Part shown: positions 17,126 through 26,069 of the stretch, in pieces
How positions within the stretch are numbered: the stretch's first letter is position 1
Layout: each line of letters opens with the position of its first letter
NCBI RefSeq assembly: GCF_026968045.1
Contig: NZ_JAPVBQ010000003.1
Location: 280,060 to 344,059 of the forward strand
Direction of reading: 5' to 3'
Length of the DNA stretch: 64,000 bases
Source of the DNA: Modestobacter sp. VKM Ac-2977
GTDB lineage: Bacteria; Actinomycetota; Actinomycetes; Mycobacteriales; Geodermatophilaceae
Made by a program: the position numbers and the translations under genes
The notes under the pieces: generated by a model
What the model was told of the DNA's origin: nothing
Seen by the model: only the letters and a program-made list of their open reading frames with translations
Database searches by the model: none

Positions 17126-17884
17126 GTGATCCGCATCGAGAACGTGACCAAGTCCTACGGCGACACCCGGGTCGTCGACGACGTCAGCCTGGAGATCCCC
17201 GCCGGGGGGATCACCTCGGTCATCGGCGCCAACGGCGCCGGGAAGTCGACGCTGCTGTCGATCGTGGCCAGGTTGCTGGCGCCGGACACCGGCCGGGTCA
17301 CCGTCGACGGGCTGGACGTGCGGACGACGCCGGGGCCGGAGCTCGCCCGCCGGCTGGCAGTGCTGCGCCAGGAGAACTCCATGTCGGTGCGGCTGACCGT
17401 GCGCGAGCTGGTCGCGTTCGGCCGGTTCCCGCACTGCGGTGGCCGGTTGACGCCGGAGGACCGCAGGCTGGTCGACGAGGCGATCGACTGGTTCGACCTG
17501 GAGCCGTTCGCCGACCGGCACCTGGACCAGCTCTCCGGCGGCCAACGGCAGCGGGCCTACGTGGCGATGGTGCTGTGCCAGGGCACCGACTACGTGCTCC
17601 TGGACGAGCCCCTGAACAACCTGGACATGAAGCACGCCGTCGGCATGATGCGGATGCTCCGCCGGATGGCCACCGAGCTGGGCAAGACGGTGGTCCTGGT
17701 GGTGCACGACATCAACTTCGCCTCCGCCTACTCCGACCGGATCGTGGCGATGCGCGACGGACACGTGGTCGCCGAGGGGCCGACGCCTGAGCTGATGGAG
17801 CCCGCAGTCCTCCGGAAGGTCTTCGACGTCGAGGTCGACGTGCACGAGATCGCCGGGCAGCGGGTCGGCGTCTTCTGGTCTTGA
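17126..17884 (+). CDS. Iron-siderophore ABC transporter ATP-binding protein
   Basis: The 252-residue ABC ATPase has Walker A GANGAGKST, Q-loop LAVLRQENS, signature LSGGQRQRAYVAM, Walker B YVLLDEPLNNLD and the switch histidine VVHDINFA. It powers import through the two preceding permeases. The start is GTG 17126, 13 bases after the second permease. It is the last gene of the iron operon; a parS-like palindrome follows 45 bases later. Confidence 0.95.
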   Translation: MIRIENVTKSYGDTRVVDDVSLEIPAGGITSVIGANGAGKSTLLSIVARLLAPDTGRVTVDGLDVRTTPGPELARRLAVLRQENSMSVRLTVRELVAFGRFPHCGGRLTPEDRRLVDEAIDWFDLEPFADRHLDQLSGGQRQRAYVAMVLCQGTDYVLLDEPLNNLDMKHAVGMMRMLRRMATELGKTVVLVVHDINFASAYSDRIVAMRDGHVVAEGPTPELMEPAVLRKVFDVEVDVHEIAGQRVGVFWS

Positions 17885-17928
17885 CGCTCCCCGCCCCGGC
17901 GGAGCCGGCGCGGCCACCGACGGCCCCC

Positions 17929-17946
17929 CGGTTCCACGTGGAACCG
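17929..17946. repeat. parS-like palindrome (site 2)
   Basis: The core GTTCCACGTGGAAC (17931-17944) is perfect and extends to 18 bases. It is intergenic, between the iron-uptake ATPase and ngg. The same core occurs at 7607. Confidence 0.7.
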
Positions 17947-17977
17947 ACCGGAAACGTCGGTCGCCTACGGTGGACCG

Positions 17978-19744
17978 GTGACCAGCGCACCCCGGAGGTT
18001 GGCCGGCCACCGCACCCGTCGCGAGGTCGGCGCGGCGTTCAGCAGCCGTTCCTGGCAACGGCCCGCAGCGCACGAGCGCGCGGGCATGCAGGACGACGTC
18101 GTCCTGGACATGGGCTGGGGCCGGCTGGTGTTCGGCCAGACCTTCGACGACCTCTCCGGCGTGCTCGCCGCGCTGCGGGCCGAGGAGTCCGGGCGGCGGG
18201 ACATCTGCGTCTACCCCTGGGACCCGCAGGTGCTGGTCGGGATGGCGCCGGACGAGCTCTTCATCGACCCGTCCTTCGTCTACCGGTTGCCGTTGCACCG
18301 CTACCGCCCGCGGGAGGAGGTCATCCGCGGGGTCTTCGTGCGCACGGTGACCTCCGCGGCCGAGATGGACCGGATCAACGAGCTCTACGCCCGCGCCGGC
18401 ATGGTCACCGGCGACCCCGCCACCATGTGGCGCAACCACCGCACCCGCACCTTCACCTACCTGGTCGCCGAGGACACCCGCACCGGGCAGGTCATCGGCA
18501 CGGTCACCGGCGTCGACCACGAGCTGGCGCTCGGCGACCCCGACCGCGGCGCCAGCCTGTGGTGCCTGGCCGTCGACGCGCAGGACGCCCCGGCGGGCGC
18601 CGGCGAGGCGCTGGTGCGGGTGCTGGCCGAGCGCTACGCGGCGCGGGGCCGGGCACACCTGGACCTCTCGGTCATGCACGACAACCGCGCGGCGATCGCG
18701 CTCTACCGCAAGCTGGGCTTCTCCCGGATCTCCGCGGTCTGCGTCAAGCGGAAGAACCCGATCAACACCCCGCTGTTCGCCGCTCCCCCGCCCGGCCTGA
18801 ACGAGCTCAACCCCTACGCGCGGATCATCGCCGACGAGGCACTGCGCCGCGGGATCCGGGTGGAGGTCACCGATGCCGCCTTCGGTGAGCTGCGGCTGGC
18901 ACTCGGCGGGCGCACGGTGCTGACCCGGGAGTCGCTGTCGGAGTTCACCTCCGCGGTGGCGATGAGCCGGTGCGACGACAAGCGGGTGACCCGCCGGATC
19001 ATGGACCGGGCCGGGGTCCGGGTGCCCCGCGGCGCCGTGGTGGCCGACGGCGCGGACACACCCGCCCGGCAGCTGCTGGCCGACTGCGGCGCCGTGGTGG
19101 TCAAGCCCGCGCGCGGGGAGCAGGGCAAGGGCATCACCGTGGGCGTCCGCGACGAGCCGGCGCTGGAGCGGGCCCTCGCGCTCGCCGTGCAGTACTGCCC
19201 CGACGTCCTGGTCGAGGAGCTCGTCGCCGGGGACGACCTGCGGGTCGTGGTGATCGACCACCGGGTGGTCGCCGCTGCGCTCCGCCGGCCGGCCGAGGTG
19301 GTCGGCGACGGCCGGCAGGACGTCGCCGCGCTGGTCCGGGAGACCAGCCGCCGCCGGCAGCGGGCCACCGGCGGGGAGTCGAGCATCCCGCTGGACGACG
19401 CCACCACCGAGGTGGTCGCCGCCGCCGGGCACACCCTGGACGACGTCCTCCCCCGCGGCGAGCGGCTGCGGGTGCGGCGGACGGCGAACCTGCACACCGG
19501 CGGCACGATCGACGACGTCACCGACCGGCTGCACCCCGACATCGCGGCGGCGGCCGTGCGGGCCAGCCGGGCCATCGGCATCCCGGTGACCGGGCTGGAC
19601 TTCATGGTCCCGGACGTCGCGGGCCCCGAGCACGTGTTCATCGAGGCCAACGAGCGGCCCGGGCTGGCCAACCACGAGCCCCAGCCGACCGTGGCCCGCT
19701 TCGTCGACCTGCTGTTCCCCGAGACGCACGGGGCGAGCCGCTGA
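17978..19744 (+). CDS. ngg: N-acetylglutaminylglutamine synthetase-like GNAT/ATP-grasp fusion
   Basis: The 588-residue protein has an N-terminal GNAT acetyltransferase domain (~115-265; LWCLAVDAQDAPAGAGEALV, DNRAAIALYRKLGF) and a C-terminal ATP-grasp ligase domain (~290-585; VVVKPARGEQGKGITVGV, FIEANERPGLANHEP). This fusion and its length fit NAGG synthetase, which makes the core of the osmoprotectant N-acetylglutaminylglutamine amide. Characterised systems also need an asparagine-synthetase-like amidotransferase (asnO), normally adjacent; none is in this window. The start is GTG 17978. It is coupled to crcB1 (CTGA overlap) and lies just upstream of trehalose genes. Another dipeptide product is possible. 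Confidence 0.82.
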   Translation: MTSAPRRLAGHRTRREVGAAFSSRSWQRPAAHERAGMQDDVVLDMGWGRLVFGQTFDDLSGVLAALRAEESGRRDICVYPWDPQVLVGMAPDELFIDPSFVYRLPLHRYRPREEVIRGVFVRTVTSAAEMDRINELYARAGMVTGDPATMWRNHRTRTFTYLVAEDTRTGQVIGTVTGVDHELALGDPDRGASLWCLAVDAQDAPAGAGEALVRVLAERYAARGRAHLDLSVMHDNRAAIALYRKLGFSRISAVCVKRKNPINTPLFAAPPPGLNELNPYARIIADEALRRGIRVEVTDAAFGELRLALGGRTVLTRESLSEFTSAVAMSRCDDKRVTRRIMDRAGVRVPRGAVVADGADTPARQLLADCGAVVVKPARGEQGKGITVGVRDEPALERALALAVQYCPDVLVEELVAGDDLRVVVIDHRVVAAALRRPAEVVGDGRQDVAALVRETSRRRQRATGGESSIPLDDATTEVVAAAGHTLDDVLPRGERLRVRRTANLHTGGTIDDVTDRLHPDIAAAAVRASRAIGIPVTGLDFMVPDVAGPEHVFIEANERPGLANHEPQPTVARFVDLLFPETHGASR

Positions 19745-20124
19745 CCGGCTACGTCGCCGCCGCCCTCGGCGGGGCGCTCGGTGCGCTGGCCCGCTGGAGC
19801 GTGGCCGACGCGCTCCCCTCCCCCGCCGGGAGCTGGCCGTGGGCCACGCTGCTGGTCAACCTCACCGGGTGTGCGCTGATCGGCGGCCTGCTGGCGGTCC
19901 TGCTGGCGCGACGCCCGGACTCCCGGTGGCTGCGGCCGTTCCTGGCCACCGGGGTGCTCGGTGGGTACACGACGTTCTCCACCTTCGCGGTCGAGACCGT
20001 GCAGCTGGCCGAGGCCGGCGCCGTCGCCCTCGCCGTCGGCTACGTGCTGGTCTCGGTCGTCGGGGGCGTGCTGGCGGTGGTCGCCGGGCTGACCGCCGGC
20101 CGCGCGGTGGTGGGCCGGCCGTGA
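19741..20124 (+). CDS. crcB: Fluoride channel CrcB/Fluc, subunit 1
   Basis: The 127-residue four-helix membrane protein of the Fluc family expels fluoride. Family motifs are present: ALGGALGALARW, WATLLVNLTGCALIGGLLA, and the signature GVLGGYTTFSTFAVET. The frame has no ATG, GTG or TTG before the first helix. The CTG at 19741, overlapping the ngg stop as CTGA, is the only start that keeps the helix; the first GTG (19801) would delete it. It is followed by a second Fluc gene with a GTGA overlap, the arrangement seen in heterodimeric channels. Confidence 0.88.
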   Translation: MTGYVAAALGGALGALARWSVADALPSPAGSWPWATLLVNLTGCALIGGLLAVLLARRPDSRWLRPFLATGVLGGYTTFSTFAVETVQLAEAGAVALAVGYVLVSVVGGVLAVVAGLTAGRAVVGRP

Positions 20125-20474
20125 CGGCGCTGTGGGTGGCGCTGGGGGCCCTGGCCGGTGCACCGCTGCGGCTCCTCGCCGACCGGGTGGCCACCGCCCG
20201 CCGGGGCCCGGGCAGCGTGCTGGGGACGCTGACGGTCAACGTGCTGGGCAGCGCCGTCCTCGGCGTGCTGCTGGGCCGGTCCGACGTCTCCCCCGCCGTC
20301 CTGGCGCTGGTGGGCACCGGTTTCTGCGGCACCCTCACCACCTTCTCCACCTTCGGCTGGGACGTCGTCCGGCTGGTGGAGGAGCGCGCCGTCCTGCGGT
20401 CGCTCGGCTACGTCGCCGCCTCCCTGCTGCTCGGGCTGGGCGCCGCGGCGGCCGGTTTCCTGCTCTCCCGCTGA
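20121..20474 (+). CDS. crcB: Fluoride channel CrcB/Fluc, subunit 2
   Basis: The 117-residue Fluc-family membrane protein has four predicted helices: LWVALGALAGAPLRLLADR, VLGTLTVNVLGSAVLGVLLG, then GTGFCGTLTTFSTFGWDVV as the pore signature. The start GTG 20121 overlaps the crcB1 stop as GTGA. Two tandem, non-identical Fluc genes usually make an antiparallel heterodimer, so crcB1 and crcB2 probably act together to lower cytoplasmic fluoride. Confidence 0.9.
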   Translation: MTALWVALGALAGAPLRLLADRVATARRGPGSVLGTLTVNVLGSAVLGVLLGRSDVSPAVLALVGTGFCGTLTTFSTFGWDVVRLVEERAVLRSLGYVAASLLLGLGAAAAGFLLSR

Positions 20475-20554
20475 ACTGCGGTGAGCGCCCGAGGGGCCGT
20501 GTCGCCTAGGGTCAGCGCGGGATGAGTGGATCAACGCGCACCGGAGGAGACCAG

Positions 20555-21946
20555 GTGGAGGCCGACAGCCCGGTGGTGGTGGTGGCGAACCGCCTGCCCG
20601 TCGACCAGGTGACCGACCCCGACGGGACGACGCGCTACCAGCGCAGCCCCGGCGGCCTGGTCACCGCGCTGGAGCCCTTCGTCGCCGGTCGCGGCGGCGC
20701 CTGGGTCGGCTGGTCGGGCGCAGCGGGCGACGCCCCCGAGCCCTTCGAGTCCGGCGGCATGTCGCTGGTGCCGGTGCCGTTGTCGGAGGAGGAGGTGGAC
20801 CGCTACTACGAGGGGTTCTCCAACGCCTCGCTGTGGCCGCTGTACCACGACGTCGTCGAGAAGCCGGAGTACCACCGCAAGTGGTGGGACGCCTACGTCC
20901 AGGTCAACAAGCGGTTCGCCGACCGGGCCGCCGAGGTGGCTGCCGAGGGCGCGATCGTCTGGGTGCACGACTACCAGCTGCAGCTGGTGCCGGCCATGCT
21001 GCGGCAGCAGCGCCCCGACCTGACCATCGGCTTCTTCCTGCACATCCCGTTCCCGCCCTACGAGCTGTTCACCCAGCTGCCGTGGCGCTCGGCGATCATC
21101 GAGGGGCTGCTCGGCGCCGACCTGATCGGCTTCCAGCAGCCGTCGGCGGCCAGCAACTTCGTCAACCTCGCCCGGCGGCTGCACGACCTGCAGTGCAAGG
21201 GCAACACCATCTCCTACGAGGGCCGCACGGTCACCGCCAAGGCGTTCCCGATCTCCATCGACGTGGCCGCCTTCGACGAGCTCGCCCGCACCCCGGAGGT
21301 GCTGGCCCGGGCCGCGGAGATCCGCGAGGAGCTGGGCCAGCCGGACAAGATCGTCCTCGGCGTCGACCGGCTCGACTACACCAAGGGCATCGGGGTGCGC
21401 CTGGAGGCGTTCGAGGAGCTGCTCGAGGACGGCGCCCTGGAGGCCCCGTCGACGGTCCTCGTGCAGGTGGCCACCCCCAGCCGCGAGCGGGTCGAGCACT
21501 ACGTGACGATGCGCGAGACCATCGAGCAGCAGGTCGGGCACATCAACGGCGTCTACGGCTCGATGGCCGGGCCGGCCGTGCACTACTTCAACCAGTCGAT
21601 GCCCCGCGAGGAGCTGGCCGCGATGTACCGCGCGGCCGACGTCATGCTGGTCACGCCCTACCGCGACGGGATGAACCTGGTCGCCAAGGAGTACGTCGCC
21701 GCCCGCGGTGACGACCGCGGCGTGCTGGTGCTGAGCGAGTTCGCCGGAGCCGCCGCCGAGCTCAAGCAGGCGCTGCTGGTCAACCCGCACGACATCACCG
21801 GGGTGAAGGCGCAGCTGCTGCGCGCGCTGCGGATGGAGCCGGCCGAGAGCGCGAAGCGGATGAAGGCGATGCGCCGGTACGTCACCAAGCACGACCTCGA
21901 CCACTGGGCGAACTCGTTCTTCGAGTCCCTGCAGGCGCAGGCATGA
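20555..21946 (+). CDS. otsA: Trehalose-6-phosphate synthase
   Basis: This GT-B glycosyltransferase (family GT20) joins UDP-glucose (or GDP-glucose) and glucose 6-phosphate to trehalose 6-phosphate. Motifs seen: [55 protein letters not shown], and [13 protein letters not shown] near the C-terminus. I favour GTG 20555 because GGAGGAGA lies just upstream; an in-frame ATG at 20522 has a poor ribosome site. The ATG of otsB overlaps its end as ATGA. Trehalose is a desiccation and osmotic protectant, matching the upstream ngg. Confidence 0.96.
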   Translation: MEADSPVVVVANRLPVDQVTDPDGTTRYQRSPGGLVTALEPFVAGRGGAWVGWSGAAGDAPEPFESGGMSLVPVPLSEEEVDRYYEGFSNASLWPLYHDVVEKPEYHRKWWDAYVQVNKRFADRAAEVAAEGAIVWVHDYQLQLVPAMLRQQRPDLTIGFFLHIPFPPYELFTQLPWRSAIIEGLLGADLIGFQQPSAASNFVNLARRLHDLQCKGNTISYEGRTVTAKAFPISIDVAAFDELARTPEVLARAAEIREELGQPDKIVLGVDRLDYTKGIGVRLEAFEELLEDGALEAPSTVLVQVATPSRERVEHYVTMRETIEQQVGHINGVYGSMAGPAVHYFNQSMPREELAAMYRAADVMLVTPYRDGMNLVAKEYVAARGDDRGVLVLSEFAGAAAELKQALLVNPHDITGVKAQLLRALRMEPAESAKRMKAMRRYVTKHDLDHWANSFFESLQAQA

Positions 21947-22686
21947 CGACCGCCCTCGACCAGGCGCTGGACGAGCTGGCCGGACGCCGTCCGCTGCTGC
22001 TGGCCAGCGACTACGACGGCGTGCTGGCCCGGCTGCGGGACGACCCGGCCGCGGCGGTGCCCGAGGCCGGTGTCGGCGAGCTGCTCGCCCGGCTGGCGGC
22101 CGTCGACGGGGTGACCGTCGCGCTGGTGAGCGGCCGCGGGGTGGCCGACCTGCAGGCGACCAGCGGGCTGACCGGGCCGTTCCGCTGGGTGGGCAGTCAC
22201 GGCGCGGAGTTCGACGGGCCGCTCACCGGTGACCTCGCCGTCCGGCGTGACCAGCTCGCCGCGGCGCTCGCCCCGCTGGTCGAGGCCGTCCCCGGTGCCC
22301 GGCTGGAGCACAAGCCGGCCGGTGCCGCGGTGCACGTGCGCACCGTCGCCGACCGTGCGGCGGCCGACCGGCTGCTCGCCGACGTCGCCGCCGGCCCGGG
22401 AGCCGACCCTGCGCTCACCGCCAAGCCGGGCAAGGACGTGCTGGAGCTGGCGGTCACCGATGCCGACAAGGGGTCGGCCCTGCTCCGGCTGCGCGCGGAG
22501 CTGGGCGCCCAGGGGGCGCTGTACCTCGGCGACGACGTCACCGACGAGGACGGCTTCCGCGCCCTGGCGCCGGACGGCGTGACGGTCAAGGTCGGGGACG
22601 GCGACACCGCCGCGGTCCACCGGGTGCCCGACCTGGACGGTGTGCGCGCCGTCCTCGAGCGGTTGGCTGCGGCCCTGCGCGCCTGA
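21943..22686 (+). CDS. otsB: Trehalose-6-phosphate phosphatase
   Basis: The 247-residue HAD-superfamily enzyme removes phosphate from trehalose 6-phosphate. The nucleophile motif is [11 protein letters not shown] (usual DxDG variant), motif II is VALVSGRG, the cap includes [11 protein letters not shown], and the metal motif is [15 protein letters not shown]. It is coupled to otsA by ATGA overlap. A clear hairpin at 22738-22773 ends the unit. Confidence 0.95.
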   Translation: MTTALDQALDELAGRRPLLLASDYDGVLARLRDDPAAAVPEAGVGELLARLAAVDGVTVALVSGRGVADLQATSGLTGPFRWVGSHGAEFDGPLTGDLAVRRDQLAAALAPLVEAVPGARLEHKPAGAAVHVRTVADRAAADRLLADVAAGPGADPALTAKPGKDVLELAVTDADKGSALLRLRAELGAQGALYLGDDVTDEDGFRALAPDGVTVKVGDGDTAAVHRVPDLDGVRAVLERLAAALRA

Positions 22687-22737
22687 ACCGGTCGCCCCAC
22701 CGGCCTCAGCAGGCCGTTCTCATCCCCTGCTCCCCCA

Positions 22738-22773
22738 CTGTGACCGTCGGCCCTCCCGGGTCGGCGGTCACAG
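22738..22773 (+). terminator. Hairpin terminator after otsB
   Basis: Perfect 9-base arms CTGTGACCG and CGGTCACAG, 51 bases after the otsB stop, enclose a GC-rich loop with further pairing. Confidence 0.6.
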
Positions 22774-23012
22774 TCGTCTCCGGGGCTGCCGATTCGTCAC
22801 ATCACGCCGTGGTCTCGCGTCCTGACCAGGTCGGACGCTGATCCGCGGCCATTGTCGACATGGGCATGAAACACCATTTCAGACCCATGGAATGGCAATT
22901 AAGAAAAGGCGAGTGCTCGCCCGGAGTTCACCTTCAGGTGGTCCGGCGGGCGCCGATGAAGCCATCGCTGTGTGGGGCAGGCCCCACGGCGCACCAAGGG
23001 GAAGAGGCAGGC
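22774..23012 (+). promoter_or_regulatory. cheA leader with an AT-rich dyad
   Basis: This gap holds a marked low-GC pocket (~22850-22910). Within it is a 31-base dyad at 22859-22889 with outer arms CATGGG/CCCATG and inner arms TGAAA/TTTCA. The sequence GGCAATTAAGAAAAGG follows directly. The dyad is a candidate operator or RNA hairpin for the chemotaxis operon. No good -10/-35 pair for the main sigma factor stands out. Confidence 0.45.
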
Positions 23013-25502
23013 GTGGAAGGTCTGGACGACATCGTCGAGGAGTTCCTCGTGGAGAGCCACGAGAACCTCGACCAGCTGGACCAGGATCTGGTCGCCCTGG
23101 AGCAGGACCCCCGTTCACGGGACCGGCTCTCGAGCATCTTCCGGACCATCCACACGATCAAGGGCACCAGCGGCTTCCTGGCCTTCAACCGGCTGGAGGA
23201 GGTCGCGCACGTCGGGGAGAACCTGCTGTCCCGGCTGCGGGACGGCGCCCTGGAGCTGACCCCCAGGCGCACCGACGCACTGCTGCAGATGGTCGACACC
23301 ATCCGCGCCCTGCTCGCCGCCATCGAGGCCTCCGGCGGTGAGGGCTCCGTCGTGGTCGCCGACACCGTCGCCACGCTCAGCGCCGTCCTCGAGGACACCC
23401 CCGCGGCCGCTGCGCCCGAGCCGCAGGCCGCGCCCGAGTCGGAGGCCACACCGGCCGCCGAGCCCGCCCCCGCCGAGCCCGCCCCCGCCAAGCGCGTGGC
23501 GGCCAAGAAGGCGCCGGCCAAGAAGGCCGCACCGAAGACCCCGCGCGCCGCCAAGGCCCCCGCGCCGGTCGTCCCCAAGCCGGCCCCGGTGCCGGCCGCC
23601 GAGATGCTCCCGGTCGCACCGCCCGCGCCGGCTCCGGCCGTCGACGTCCCGAAGGAGGTCCCCATGGAGGTCCCGGTGGCCCAAGCCCCCGCCGAAGCCC
23701 CCGCCTTCCCCCCGGCCGCGGCCGAGCTCGCGCCGGAGCCCGGTGAGGAGCGCGCCGGTGCCCAGCCCGGCCGCCGGGCCGTGGCCGACAGCACCATCCG
23801 GGTCGACGTCGACCTGCTCGACGCCCTGATGCTGCTCGTCGGCGAGCTGGTGCTGACCCGCAACCAGATCGTCCAGTACGTCGGCCGGCAGACCGACCAG
23901 GACCTGGTCCGGGCCTCCCAGCGGCTGAACCTGATCGCCAGTGAGCTGCAGGAGGGCGTCATGAAGACGCGCATGCAGCCGATCGACCACATCTGGAGCA
24001 AGCTCCCCCGCGTCGTCCGTGACCTCGGGCTGCAGTGCGGCAAGTCGGTCCGCCTGGAGATGGAGGGCCGGGAGACCGAGCTGGACAAGACCCTGCTCGA
24101 GGCGGTCAAGGACCCGCTGACCCACCTGGTCCGCAACTCCGTCGACCACGGCGTCGAGCCGGTCGCGGCCCGCACGGCCGCCGGCAAGCCGGCCGAGGGC
24201 GTCCTGACCCTGCGGGCCCGGCACGAGAGCGGCCAGGTCGTGGTCGAGGTCGCCGACGACGGCGCCGGGATCGACCCGGTCAAGATCGGCGCCAAGGCCG
24301 TCGAGCGCGGGCTGCTCACCCCGGACGCGCTGTCCCGGATGAGCCCGGCCGACATCCTGCAGCTGGTCTTCCTGCCCGGCTTCTCCACCGCCGCTGCGGT
24401 CACGAACGTCTCCGGCCGCGGGGTCGGGATGGACGTGGTCAAGACCAACATCGAGTCCATCGGCGGCACCATCGAGGTCGAGTCGGTGCCCGGGCGCGGC
24501 ACCTGCACCCGGCTCCGCATCCCGCTGACCCTGGCGATCGTCCCGGCGCTGACCATCGAGTGCGCCGGCGACCGTTACGCCATCCCGCAGATCAGCCTGC
24601 AGGAGCTCGTCGCCCTGGACGCCGAGAAGGCCGCGGCAGCCGTCGAGGAGGTCGGTGGGGCGTCGGTCTACCGGCTCCGTGGCGAGCTGCTGCCGCTGGT
24701 GCACCTGGCCGACGTCCTGGGCCTGCCCTCCGACCGGCACGACGGCCACGTGGTCATCGCGGTGCTCCGCTCGGAAGGGCGCCGCTTCGGGCTGGTCGTC
24801 GACCGGGTCATCAACACCGAGGAGATCGTCGTCAAGGCGGTCGGTGGCCAGATGAAGGCCATCGGGCTGTACTCCGGGGCCACCGTGCTCGGGGACGGCG
24901 CAGTCGCGCTCATCCTCGACGTCCAGGCGCTCGCCCGCCGGGCGCTGCGCGCCGAGACCGCGGAGCGCCAGGAGGCCCGGGTGGCCGCCAGCGTCAGCGT
25001 CGCCGTCCAGGAGCGGCAGCGGATGCTCCTCGCGGCCATCGGCGGCGGCCGGCGGGTCGCCATCCCGCTGGACACGGTCACCCGGCTGGAGCAGGTGCGC
25101 AGCGAGACCGTCGAGCGCGTGGGCTCCCGCGAGGTGGTCCAGTACCGCGGCGCGATCCTGCCGATCGTCCGGCTCGACCGGCACCTGGGCGCGTTCGGCG
25201 ACACCGAGCGGGAGACGCTGGAGGTCATCGTCTACGCCGACCACGGGCGGAGCGTGGCGATCGTGGTCGAGGAGATCCTCGACATCGTCGACGGCGAGGC
25301 CTCGGTGCACAGCGACATCGACGACCTCGGCCTGCTCGGTTCGGCCGTCATCGGCGACCGCGTCACCGAGCTGCTCGACGTCCGGGCGGCCATCCTCGCC
25401 GCCGACCCGGCGTTCTACACCACGGCCCCGGCCGCCTTCCCCTCCCCCGATGCGTTCGACTTCGACGACGCCGGGTCCACCGCTCCCCTGATGGAGGTCT
25501 GA
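23013..25502 (+). CDS. cheA: Chemotaxis histidine kinase CheA with two CheW-like domains
   Basis: The 829-residue kinase reads receptor state and phosphorylates CheY and CheB. Domains: HPt (1-~125; phospho-acceptor H47 in TIHTIKGTSGF), a Pro/Ala-rich linker (~128-257) instead of a P2 domain, dimerisation P3 (TIRVDVDLLDALMLLVGELVL), ATPase P4 with N-box HLVRNSVDHGVE, DDGAGID and GRGVGMDVV, then two successive CheW-type P5 domains (from ~505 and ~665). The linker carries Lys-Ala-Pro repeats (~159-181) like a histone-H1 tail. The start is GTG 23013 with GGGGAAGAGG upstream; an open frame extends 51 codons further without a ribosome site. Confidence 0.95.
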   Translation: MEGLDDIVEEFLVESHENLDQLDQDLVALEQDPRSRDRLSSIFRTIHTIKGTSGFLAFNRLEEVAHVGENLLSRLRDGALELTPRRTDALLQMVDTIRALLAAIEASGGEGSVVVADTVATLSAVLEDTPAAAAPEPQAAPESEATPAAEPAPAEPAPAKRVAAKKAPAKKAAPKTPRAAKAPAPVVPKPAPVPAAEMLPVAPPAPAPAVDVPKEVPMEVPVAQAPAEAPAFPPAAAELAPEPGEERAGAQPGRRAVADSTIRVDVDLLDALMLLVGELVLTRNQIVQYVGRQTDQDLVRASQRLNLIASELQEGVMKTRMQPIDHIWSKLPRVVRDLGLQCGKSVRLEMEGRETELDKTLLEAVKDPLTHLVRNSVDHGVEPVAARTAAGKPAEGVLTLRARHESGQVVVEVADDGAGIDPVKIGAKAVERGLLTPDALSRMSPADILQLVFLPGFSTAAAVTNVSGRGVGMDVVKTNIESIGGTIEVESVPGRGTCTRLRIPLTLAIVPALTIECAGDRYAIPQISLQELVALDAEKAAAAVEEVGGASVYRLRGELLPLVHLADVLGLPSDRHDGHVVIAVLRSEGRRFGLVVDRVINTEEIVVKAVGGQMKAIGLYSGATVLGDGAVALILDVQALARRALRAETAERQEARVAASVSVAVQERQRMLLAAIGGGRRVAIPLDTVTRLEQVRSETVERVGSREVVQYRGAILPIVRLDRHLGAFGDTERETLEVIVYADHGRSVAIVVEEILDIVDGEASVHSDIDDLGLLGSAVIGDRVTELLDVRAAILAADPAFYTTAPAAFPSPDAFDFDDAGSTAPLMEV

Positions 25503-25503
25503 C

Positions 25504-25956
25504 ATGAGCACCGCGACCGAAGCCTGGACCGTGCCGGCGACCAGTCAGCTCGCCACCTTCTGGCTGGACGGCGACCTCTACGGCGTCGAGGTCGAGCACG
25601 TCCAGGAGGTGCTGCGCAGCCAGAGCATCACCCGGGTGCCGCTGGCACCGCCGGCCGTCGCCGGCCTGATCAACCTGCGCGGCCAGGTCGTCACCGCGAT
25701 CGAGCTGCGGGAGCGGCTCGGCCGGCCGGCCCGCCCGGAGGGTGAGCAGCCCGTCGTGATCGTCGTCCGGCTGCACGGCGAGGCGGTCAGCCTGCTGGTC
25801 GACAGCATCGCCGACGTCGTGGACGTCGACGTCCGCGACTTCGAGGCCCCGCCGGACACGCTCGACGGTGCGGCCCGCGAGCTGATCCGGGGCGCCTACA
25901 AGCTCTCCGGCCAGCTGCTCCTCGCCCTCGACGTGAACCGCGCCGTCGGCACCTGA
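25504..25956 (+). CDS. cheW: Chemotaxis adaptor CheW
   Basis: The 150-residue CheW-fold protein (TFWLDGDLYGVEVEHVQEVL; VAGLINLRGQVVTAIELRERLG; SLLVDSIADVVDVD) couples receptors to CheA. It begins one base after the cheA stop and is followed by a long hairpin (25963-26010) and then four receptor genes. No second cheW gene is present, so CheA's extra CheW domain may share the adaptor role. Confidence 0.95.
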   Translation: MSTATEAWTVPATSQLATFWLDGDLYGVEVEHVQEVLRSQSITRVPLAPPAVAGLINLRGQVVTAIELRERLGRPARPEGEQPVVIVVRLHGEAVSLLVDSIADVVDVDVRDFEAPPDTLDGAARELIRGAYKLSGQLLLALDVNRAVGT

Positions 25957-25962
25957 TCCCCT

Positions 25963-26010
25963 CCCCGCTGCTCCCCTCCGCTCCGCAGGTCTGCGAGGGG
26001 AGCAGCGGGG
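25963..26010 (+). terminator. Perfect 16-base hairpin between cheW and mcp1
   Basis: The arms at 25963-25978 and 25995-26010 are fully complementary (CTGCTCCCC/GGGGAGCAG core) around a 16-base loop. It begins seven bases after the cheW stop. It would terminate or attenuate transcription before the receptor genes. Confidence 0.7.
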
Positions 26011-26069
26011 ACCGATCGCTCTGAACCGCCATCCCCACCCCGATCCGCTCCCCTACCTGGAGACAGTCC

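Noticed and set aside
20475-20554. Fluoride riboswitch for the crcB pair
   Set aside because: No gap precedes crcB1 (it overlaps ngg) and no crcB-motif RNA elements were found near the pair.
22774-23012. Sigma-28 promoter for cheA (GCCGATTC near 22788)
   Set aside because: The -10 matches six of eight, the -35 is poor, and it overlaps the region just after the otsB terminator; too weak next to the cheB promoter.
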